A stretch of 64,000 nt of DNA from Anaerolineales bacterium (GTDB lineage: Bacteria > Chloroflexota > Anaerolineae > 4572-78 > J111). The position numbers and the translations under genes are program-made. Of this stretch, positions 51,053 to 57,890 are shown piece after piece; position 1 is the first letter of the stretch; every line of letters starts with the position of its first letter. Under the pieces are notes generated by a model that saw nothing but the letters and a program-made list of their open reading frames with translations, was not told the origin of the DNA and searched no databases. The stretch spans positions 806,001 through 870,000 of the forward strand of contig JABTUK010000004.1 of assembly GCA_015075405.1 (NCBI GenBank), given 5' to 3'.

Positions 51053-53020
51053 CTAACCGCCGGATGACGCCGAAACAGGGGCCAGGTGAGGTTGACGGCC
51101 ATTGGAGGCCACCCCATCTTCCTGCTGGCGAAATTGGCTCATATACAAGTCATAATAAAAGCCTTGCCGGGCCAGCAGTTCGGCGTGGGTACCGCGCTCA
51201 ACGATTTCGCCTTGGTTGAGAACCAACACCTGATCGGCATTGCGGATGGTGCTGAGGCGGTGGGCGATGACAAAACTGGTACGGCCATGCAACAGTTCAT
51301 CCAGCGCCGTTTGGATCAGCCGCTCGGTGCGGGTATCTACGCTGGAGGTGGCCTCATCTAAAATAAGGATGCGCGGATTGGCCAGAGCAGTCCGGGCGAT
51401 GGCCAGTAGTTGGCGCTGACCCTGGCTCAAGCCGCTGCCGCGCTCGCCCAGCACGGTCTGGTAGCCTGCGGGCAGCCGCTCGATAAACTCATCAGCCCGG
51501 GCCAATTTGGCCGCCGCCATTACCTCTTCGTCGCTGGCCGAGGGCCGGCCAAAGCGAATATTTTCCATCACCGTATCACTGAACAAAAAGGTATCCTGCA
51601 ACACCACCCCTATCTGCTGGCGCAGACTGGCCGCGCTGACGTCGCGCACGTCAATGCCGTCAATCAAAACAGCGCCGCCGGTCACATCGTAAAAACGGGG
51701 CAGCAGGTTGATAATAGTGGTTTTGCCGGCCCCGGTTGGCCCAACAATAGCAATGGTCTGCCCCGGCTCGACGGTCAGATTCACGTTTTTCAGCACCGGC
51801 TCGTCGGGTTTGTAGGCGGCGGAGACATTAATCAATTCGACCCGGCCCCGAATGGGTGGCATAGGCGGGGCGTCCGCCTGATCCTGCACCTGCGGTACCT
51901 CGTCGAGCAGGTCAAAAATCCGCTCCCCACCGGCAACAGCATTTTGAACATTGGCCCACAGCATCGAAATTTGCTGGATCGGATGGTTAAAACGCTGCAC
52001 GTAAGTGAGGAAGGTGATGACCACCCCCAGCGAGAGCGCGCTGCCGAACAGGGTTTCGCCGGCCAGCAGCACCCACCCCCCGACTCCGGCTACCAGCGCC
52101 AGGGCCAGATAACCCAAGGCTTCCAGGGTGGGCGACAGGGCGCTGGTAAAAACTACGGCCCGAATATTGGCGTCGCGGTTGGCGGCATTGGTCTGCCGGA
52201 AGTTTTCGATGTTTTCCTCGGCCCGGTTAAAGGCCTGCACCTCGCGCACCGCCGAGATGCTCTCCTGGAGTTCGGCGTTGATGCTGCCCATTTCGGCGCG
52301 GGTGCGGCGAAAGGCTTTGCGGGCCTGGTCCGAAAACCAGAGCGTCGCCCCAATCATCAGGGGCGCCACGGTCAGGCTGACCAGGGCGTAAGGCACATTT
52401 TTGACCAGCATGTTGTAGGCAATCCAGCCAATGAGCAGCACCCCGCTGAAAACGTTGAGCAAGGCAAAGTTGAAAGCCTGACCAATCGTTTCCGAGTCGT
52501 TGGTAATCCGGCTCATCAAATCGCCGACTTCGTTTTCGGCATAGTAACCCAACGAGAGGCGATGCAGATGTTGAAAAACATCCTCACGCATCGCCCGCAG
52601 CACATGCTGGCCAACCCACGACATCACGTAGAAAGTCGCCCCGGTCAAAATTGAGCCGAGTATGTACAAACCAACAATCCAGCCGATCAAACCGCCCAGG
52701 CCGGCCAGTTTTTGCTGGCTGCTCAGACTGCTCATATCGGTTTCGTACCAGCAGTTGCGGGCAGAATTGCTGTCCAGGTTTTCTGCGCCGAGGACAGCGG
52801 CAGTTGGCTGGCTGAGGTAACAATCAACCGCCTGGCCGATCAGTTCCGGCCCCACCACCTGGGCCCAGGTAGCGATAACTATTAACAAAACAGCCAGGGC
52901 TAACATTAGCCAGTAGGGTTTGAAATAATGCCCAAACCGAATCAGCGTTTCGCCGACATTTCTGGGTTTGATATTCTCCTGACTCATAATCCGGCGTAAG
53001 CCGTCTTGTCCACCAAACAT
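51053..53020 (-). CDS. ABC exporter half-transporter 2
   Basis: A 655-residue exporter with six membrane helices (about 30-340) and an ATPase domain. Walker A is GPTGAGKTT, Walker B ILILDEATSSVD and the signature is LSQGQ instead of LSGGQ. An extra loop after helix 1 (NLDSNSARNCWYETDMSSLSS) is unusual and probably extracytoplasmic. In heterodimeric exporters such as BmrC/D one site is degenerate, which would fit. It follows the other half gene, 234 bp apart with repeats between. Confidence 0.88.
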   Translation of the reverse strand: MFGGQDGLRRIMSQENIKPRNVGETLIRFGHYFKPYWLMLALAVLLIVIATWAQVVGPELIGQAVDCYLSQPTAAVLGAENLDSNSARNCWYETDMSSLSSQQKLAGLGGLIGWIVGLYILGSILTGATFYVMSWVGQHVLRAMREDVFQHLHRLSLGYYAENEVGDLMSRITNDSETIGQAFNFALLNVFSGVLLIGWIAYNMLVKNVPYALVSLTVAPLMIGATLWFSDQARKAFRRTRAEMGSINAELQESISAVREVQAFNRAEENIENFRQTNAANRDANIRAVVFTSALSPTLEALGYLALALVAGVGGWVLLAGETLFGSALSLGVVITFLTYVQRFNHPIQQISMLWANVQNAVAGGERIFDLLDEVPQVQDQADAPPMPPIRGRVELINVSAAYKPDEPVLKNVNLTVEPGQTIAIVGPTGAGKTTIINLLPRFYDVTGGAVLIDGIDVRDVSAASLRQQIGVVLQDTFLFSDTVMENIRFGRPSASDEEVMAAAKLARADEFIERLPAGYQTVLGERGSGLSQGQRQLLAIARTALANPRILILDEATSSVDTRTERLIQTALDELLHGRTSFVIAHRLSTIRNADQVLVLNQGEIVERGTHAELLARQGFYYDLYMSQFRQQEDGVASNGRQPHLAPVSASSGG

Positions 53021-53064
53021 ACTCTCTCTCCAAAAATTTAATTGTCACCTAAAAACAACTTTAC

Positions 53065-53250
53065 CGGAGATTGGAGATTCATACTAACAATCTCTAATCC
53101 TGATTAACCGACTAATTTAACCCTTGCGGCTCAAATTAACCGCAGAGAGCGCCGAGGCCGCCGAGAGATTAATAAAAAATTCTCTGCGTTCTTTGCGCCC
53201 TCAGCGGTGAAATAATAAATCTGTCAGTCAATCAGATCTCCAATCTCTAA
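53065..53250. repeat. AATCTC/GCAGAG repeats between exporter genes
   Basis: GGAGATTGGAGATT at the left and AGATCTCCAATCTC at the right are inverted. In the middle GCAGAGAGCGCCGAGG and CTCTGCGTTCTTTGCG form another pair. The gap holds no gene. Confidence 0.5.
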
Positions 53251-53254
53251 TCTC

Positions 53255-55096
53255 TTATCCCACTGAAACCGGCTCTGCCTCTTGACTGGCCGCAACGGCA
53301 TCGTCCACCAACTGCGAGTTGTAAATCTCGGCGTAGAGGGGGCTGTTTTCCAGCAGGTCGGCATGGCGGCCGCGAGCGACCACCGCGCCTTTGTCCAGCA
53401 CTAAAATCTGATCGGCTTTGAGCACGGTACTGATACGCTGAGCGATGACAAAGCTGGTCCGGCCTTGCATTAGGTGATCGAGGGCGCGCTGAATTTGGGC
53501 TTCCGTAGCCAGGTCAACACTGCTGGTCGAGTCGTCCAGGATCAACAGGCGCGGGTTGAGCAGCAGGGCGCGGGCGATAGCCAGCCGTTGTTTTTGGCCG
53601 CCGCTGAGCGTGCTGCCTCGCTCGCCGACCGGCGTATCATAGCCCTGCGGAAAAGCCATAATAAAGTCATGCGCCGCTGCCGCCTGGGCCGCCTCGATGA
53701 TCTCGTCCAGCGAAGCTTCCGGCTTACCAAAAGCAATGTTCTCGCGGATAGTCCCGCTGAAGAGGGTTGTTTCCTGCAAAACAATCCCAATTTGGGAACG
53801 CAGCGAATCGAGGGTGACATCCCGCACGTCGTAGCCGTCAATCCGCACTGACCCTGCGGAAGCGTCGTAAAAACGAGGGATCAGGTTGATGATAGTTGTC
53901 TTGCCGGAGCCGGTCGCCCCCAACAGAGCGACGGTTTGGCCCGGCTCAGCTTCAAAACTCACCTCGCGCAGCACCGGCTCGCCGCTGTTGAAGTAGCGGA
54001 AGGTCACTTTATCAAAGGTAACTTGCCCCTGGAGGGGCGGCAGAGTGATGGCGTCGGGTTTGTCGGCCACCTCGCTTTTAGCGTCCAGAATCTCAAAAAT
54101 GCGTTCAGCCGAAGCCGAAGCCTGGCCCATCTGGCTAATGATAATACCAAATTGGGCCAGCGGCATAAACAGGTAGATCAGGTAGAGGCTGAACTCCTGC
54201 CATTCCCCCAGGGTAAGCGTACCACTGATAATCTGCCGCCCACCGAAATAGAGCACCGCCGCTTGCCCCAGGTTAGCCATCAGGAACATGAGCGGGAACA
54301 AAAGGGCAAAGAGCCGGGTAACGGCAATTTGCTGCTTCATCACCGCGTCGGCGGCCTGATTAAATTTAGCCTGCTCGCTCGGCTCGCGGGCAAAGGCTTT
54401 GATCACTTTGATGCCGGCCATGTTCTCCTGCAAAATGGTATTGAGGGCCGACAGTTTGGCTTGCACCAAGCCAAACAATGGCTGGCTGACCGAGCCAAAA
54501 TACATAAAAAAGGCCATTGTGAGCGGCAGGATGGGCAAGACGACCAGGGCCAGCCAGACATTGGTGGTGAACAGCAGCAGCAGCGTTCCCCCCAGCAGCA
54601 AAAAAGCCTGTACCAGGAACATCAAGCCCTGGCCGATAAAGAGCCGCACCTTTTCCACGTCGTCGGTGGCCCGGACCATCAATTGGCCGGTGCGGTTGCG
54701 GTCGTGATAGGAGAAGGACAGGCGTTGAATTTTGGCAAACAAATCGTTGCGCAGATCAAAAGCCACCCCCTGCGAATTACGCTCGGCGGTGAAGACCTGT
54801 AGAAAGGCGAATAAGCCGCGCATAACCGCAAAAATGACCACGGCTATAACAGCGATGATGAGACTATTTTGAGCCGCTTCCCGGCCGGCAAACGCCTGCT
54901 CTTGATTCAATAGGGCGCTGGTGATGGTGTCAATAATTTGTCCTACCAGGCGGGGCACAGCTAACTGGGAGAGGGTGGCAATCAGCAAGAATAGATAGGG
55001 TAAAACGGCTGTATATTTGTAGCGGGCCAGATAGACAACAGCCCGTTTCAACCCGGCATAATGGGGCCGCGCCGGGCGGCCTGATGCGTTTACCAA
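53255..55096 (-). CDS. ABC exporter half-transporter 1
   Basis: A 613-residue exporter with six membrane helices and a canonical ATPase: Walker A GATGSGKTT, signature LSGGQ, Walker B LLILDDSTSSVD (Asp in place of the usual catalytic Glu). The loss of the glutamate suggests it forms the degenerate site while its partner (LSQGQ but DEATSS) provides catalysis. The start is TTG at 55096, 7 nt after GGAGG. It is 27 bp after the MarR gene. Together they look like a drug or lipid exporter under MarR control. Confidence 0.9.
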   Translation of the reverse strand: MVNASGRPARPHYAGLKRAVVYLARYKYTAVLPYLFLLIATLSQLAVPRLVGQIIDTITSALLNQEQAFAGREAAQNSLIIAVIAVVIFAVMRGLFAFLQVFTAERNSQGVAFDLRNDLFAKIQRLSFSYHDRNRTGQLMVRATDDVEKVRLFIGQGLMFLVQAFLLLGGTLLLLFTTNVWLALVVLPILPLTMAFFMYFGSVSQPLFGLVQAKLSALNTILQENMAGIKVIKAFAREPSEQAKFNQAADAVMKQQIAVTRLFALLFPLMFLMANLGQAAVLYFGGRQIISGTLTLGEWQEFSLYLIYLFMPLAQFGIIISQMGQASASAERIFEILDAKSEVADKPDAITLPPLQGQVTFDKVTFRYFNSGEPVLREVSFEAEPGQTVALLGATGSGKTTIINLIPRFYDASAGSVRIDGYDVRDVTLDSLRSQIGIVLQETTLFSGTIRENIAFGKPEASLDEIIEAAQAAAAHDFIMAFPQGYDTPVGERGSTLSGGQKQRLAIARALLLNPRLLILDDSTSSVDLATEAQIQRALDHLMQGRTSFVIAQRISTVLKADQILVLDKGAVVARGRHADLLENSPLYAEIYNSQLVDDAVAASQEAEPVSVG

Positions 55097-55123
55097 AAGA
55101 TTACCTCCAGAAAAAGTTGGCGG

Positions 55124-55576
55124 CTATTTCAGGCTGGGGTCCCAATCCCGTGCCGCGGCGGTCAAATCGGCCAGGGCGGTTCCGATCTGGACTTGCTGAT
55201 CGGGGGTCAGGGCTGTGGTCAAATCTTCCAGCCAACGGCGGCGGGCCTCAAAACCCTGTTCAATCAGGGCGCGGCCCGCGGCGGTCAGAGCAACCTGCTT
55301 GACCCGCCGGTCCACTGCATCTTCGGTGCGGATGAGCAGCCCTTGTTCCACCAGACGCTGGATCATCTGGCTGGTGGCAGCGTTGGTAATACCGAGATGG
55401 TCGCCCACATCAGAGATGCCACAGGCGCCGCGATGATATAGCTGCATCAGGGTATTGAGCTGGGTCAAAGACAGGCCGTTGGCTTTGATGAAGTGGAAAA
55501 AGTCGTGCATGGAGCGGCGCATAAAAATCTCCGCCCATTCGTGCAAGGCCGCTGAAAATTGGGGATTAGCCGACAT
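55124..55576 (-). CDS. MarR-family transcriptional regulator
   Basis: A winged-helix MarR protein of 150 residues (LTQLNTLMQLYHRGACGISDVGDHLGITNAATSQMIQRLVEQGLLIRTEDAVDRRVKQVALT). MarR proteins bind palindromes as dimers and release them when a drug-like ligand is present. I prefer ATG 55576; a TTG at 55591 would start one base from the operator palindrome. It is first in the exporter operon and presumably represses it. Confidence 0.9.
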   Translation of the reverse strand: MSANPQFSAALHEWAEIFMRRSMHDFFHFIKANGLSLTQLNTLMQLYHRGACGISDVGDHLGITNAATSQMIQRLVEQGLLIRTEDAVDRRVKQVALTAAGRALIEQGFEARRRWLEDLTTALTPDQQVQIGTALADLTAAARDWDPSLK

Positions 55577-55592
55577 GGTTAAGTCCGTCAAT

Positions 55593-55612
55593 TAGTTAAG
55601 TGGACTTAACTA
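55593..55612. promoter_or_regulatory. MarR operator candidate
   Basis: TAGTTAAGT GG ACTTAACTA is a perfect 20-bp palindrome 16 nt upstream of the MarR start codon. A third half-site, GGTTAAGTCC, lies at 55578-55587. Confidence 0.7.
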
Positions 55613-55769
55613 TATCAGGCGCTTGAACATTTTGCAAATATTTTCTTTTGGAATACTCGAAAGGCTAAGAAATAGGAAGCACAGCCTTCCTCTTATTTCT
55701 TATCTCTTATTTATTCTTCCTCTTGACCCGAACCCGCTTTTAGTCTACCATAACTAGCAGGATAACCTC

Positions 55770-56342
55770 ATGGATCACTCTTTCTTACGGCTGCATCAAT
55801 TTTTACCAAAAAGCCGGGCCAATGGGCCGGGGTTGCGGGCGGTACTGTGGGTGCAGGGCTGCTCGCTGGGCTGTGCGGGCTGCTTTAATCCCCAGACGCA
55901 CGCCTTCGAGGGAGGAGAGTTAGTCTCGATAGATAGCCTGATGACTCAACTGGTTGCTCTGCAAGACAGCATCGAAGGGCTGACCCTCAGCGGCGGCGAA
56001 CCATTGCAGCAGCGTTTGCCTTTACTCAAGCTGCTGCGGCGGGTGCGCCAGGAAACTCACCTGACCACTTTGCTTTTGAGCGGTTTCACCTGGGCCGAAA
56101 TTCAGCAGATGCCAGAAGCAGCCGAACTGCTGGCCTACCTGGATGTGTTGATTGCCGGCCGCTACGAAGCCGGGCAGCATCTGGCCCGCGATTTGCGCGG
56201 GTCAGCCAACAAAACCGTCCACTTTCTCACCCCGCGCTATAATTTGAGCGATCTGCAAGCGGCGCCGGCGGCGGAAGTCATCATTACCACAACGGGCGAA
56301 GTACTGGTCAGTGGGATTGATCCGCCCAGGTGGACTCGCTGA
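55770..56342 (+). CDS. Radical SAM activase (NrdG-like)
   Basis: A 190-residue radical SAM enzyme with cluster cysteines 31, 35 and 38 (GCSLGCAGC) and the SAM motif TLSGGEPLQQ. Length and motifs match the activase that installs the glycyl radical in anaerobic ribonucleotide reductase or related enzymes. No glycyl-radical gene (nrdD) is next to it, so the target is unproven. It is followed after 12 bp by the DUF99 gene. Confidence 0.85.
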   Translation: MDHSFLRLHQFLPKSRANGPGLRAVLWVQGCSLGCAGCFNPQTHAFEGGELVSIDSLMTQLVALQDSIEGLTLSGGEPLQQRLPLLKLLRRVRQETHLTTLLLSGFTWAEIQQMPEAAELLAYLDVLIAGRYEAGQHLARDLRGSANKTVHFLTPRYNLSDLQAAPAAEVIITTTGEVLVSGIDPPRWTR

Positions 56343-56354
56343 GCAGGAGCAGCG

Positions 56355-56924
56355 ATGAGTGTCAAACGCTATTCCAATATCATCGGCTTTGACGATGCGC
56401 CCTTTACCCCTGCCACAGTGGGTCCGGTCCAAGTGGTCGGCACTGTTTACACGGGTCTGTACCTGACCGGTGTAGTGATGGGTGAAGTAACGAAAGATGG
56501 CTCTGATGCAGCCGAAAAGCTAGCTCATCTGGTGACTGCCTCTCGCTTTGCCGAACATATTCAGATGGTGATGCTACAGGGGATCGCCTTGGGCGGGTTC
56601 AACGTGGTGGATGTCGCCGATTTACATGACCGGCTGGGCATGCCGGTCCTGGTGGTATCCCGCAAATTACCCGATTTGGCGGCAGTGCGGAACGCCCTAC
56701 TCACGCGGGTGCCAGAAGGCGAGCAAAAGTGGGCTTTGATCGAGCGGTTGGGGCCGTTGGAAGCGGCTGGCCGGGTCTACATCCAGCGGGCCGGCCTCAC
56801 CTTTGTCGAAGCCGAAGCCGTTATCCAGCGTTTCACCGTTCACGGCCACATTCCTGAGCCGCTGCGAGTGGCCCACCTTATCGCCGGGGCGCTGGTCAAT
56901 GGGCAGAGCCGGGGCAGGGCATGA
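56355..56924 (+). CDS. DUF99 family protein
   Basis: A 189-residue member of DUF99, a family related to endonuclease V. Recognisable blocks are IIGFDDAPF, VVGTVYTG, VMLQGIALGGFNVVDVADLHDRLGMPVLVVSRKLPD and HLIAGALVNG. The catalytic function is not established. It begins with GAGCAGGAGCAGCGATG, where AGGAG is the site, and is probably cotranscribed with the NrdG-like gene. Confidence 0.8.
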   Translation: MSVKRYSNIIGFDDAPFTPATVGPVQVVGTVYTGLYLTGVVMGEVTKDGSDAAEKLAHLVTASRFAEHIQMVMLQGIALGGFNVVDVADLHDRLGMPVLVVSRKLPDLAAVRNALLTRVPEGEQKWALIERLGPLEAAGRVYIQRAGLTFVEAEAVIQRFTVHGHIPEPLRVAHLIAGALVNGQSRGRA

Positions 56925-56974
56925 CTGTGAAACGTGAGGCGTGATGCGTTAGAATTTTAGGCATAAAACTATTA

Positions 56975-57062
56975 AACAGGTAGCAAGGTAGCATGTAGCA
57001 GGTCATAGTTTGTGCTACCTTGCTACCTGCTACCTTGATGGTTGAGAAAGAATTTTTCTGGA
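56975..57062. repeat. GTAGCAAG-type inverted repeat, long copy
   Basis: CAGGTAGCAAGGTAGCATG with inverse TGCTACCTTGCTACCTGC, followed by GAGAAAGAATTTTTCTGGAC. In reverse complement it matches the element at 1389-1470, including the flank. Confidence 0.7.
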
Positions 57063-57080
57063 CATCCGTATCACACCTCT

Positions 57081-57800
57081 CTACCAAACGTCCATTTGTT
57101 TAAAAGCCTCGGCATAGGTTAACCCGACCGGTTGACCGTGCCCCCGGTCGAGGTCTTTCATCCATTCCAAATTCTCCAAACCCTGGGGGAACTGGCTGCG
57201 GTGCGCCAGGCAGGCGGCCAGCTTGGTTTCATAAACATCCATCACATCTACAAAAATATCGGGCGAGCGGTCGGTGGAAAAGAGGAAGATGCGCTGCAAG
57301 CAGCCCAAACCCGCGCCCGGCTCATTGAGCTGTTCAGGCCGGTAGAGCGGCATTTTGGAGGGCATGTAGGCATCCAAGGCCGCCTGACCCGCGGCCCGAT
57401 GGTCGGGGTGAATCTGGCCGGGCCAAAACGGGTCGAAAGTCCACAGGGTATCGGCCTGGGTCAGCCGGTACAGCCGGGCGATTTGAGCGCGCAGTTCCAG
57501 ATCAGGCAGTAATTCGCCATCGTGGCGGCCCAGGTTGTGGGTTTCTTCAATGCCCAGGATGCGGGCGGCTTCGTCGGTTTCGGCCAGACGGGTGGTGGCC
57601 AGGGCCAAGCGCATCACATTCGTTTCCTGGGTACCGATATCACCCAGAGTGCAGTTGACCGAAAACACTTTGACTCCACGCTGGACCAATAAAGCAATCG
57701 TGCCGCCGCACATGGTTTCCAAATCGTCAGGGTGAGCGGCCACCACAATCAGACGCTGCGCATCGGCAAAGGCTTCGATTCCTTTTAGCTCGGTCGTCAT
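57081..57800 (-). CDS. PIG-L family deacetylase (LmbE-like)
   Basis: A 239-residue zinc-dependent deacetylase of the PIG-L/LmbE family. The metal and catalytic motif is AAHPDDLE (His23, Asp25, Asp26), with the further ligand in IHPDHRAAG. Members deacetylate N-acetylglucosamine-type sugars, such as those in bacillithiol or mycothiol synthesis, or degrade glycans. No thiol synthesis partner is next to it. ATG at 57800 follows GGAGGATGG. Confidence 0.88.
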   Translation of the reverse strand: MTTELKGIEAFADAQRLIVVAAHPDDLETMCGGTIALLVQRGVKVFSVNCTLGDIGTQETNVMRLALATTRLAETDEAARILGIEETHNLGRHDGELLPDLELRAQIARLYRLTQADTLWTFDPFWPGQIHPDHRAAGQAALDAYMPSKMPLYRPEQLNEPGAGLGCLQRIFLFSTDRSPDIFVDVMDVYETKLAACLAHRSQFPQGLENLEWMKDLDRGHGQPVGLTYAEAFKQMDVW

Positions 57801-57890
57801 TCTCCATCCTCCGTATGACCGCCGAAATTGATCGCCTGCAAGAACGCTACATATTTCGACATATCATTCCTTGCTGAATCTCACTGGCGT

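Noticed and set aside
51410..52654. 414-codon plus-strand frame antisense to the ABC exporter
   Set aside because: The minus-strand exporter has all ABC motifs here; the antisense product is His/Gln/Gly-rich low-complexity sequence typical of a shadow.
56975..57062. GTAGCAAG repeats considered as a CRISPR array
   Set aside because: The units are 7-8 bp, lack unique spacers of constant size, are arranged as inverted pairs and have no cas genes nearby.
57816..57878. 20-codon plus-strand frame between the PIG-L and SARP genes
   Set aside because: It is very short, points the wrong way for its neighbours and has only a weak pyrimidine-rich upstream region.
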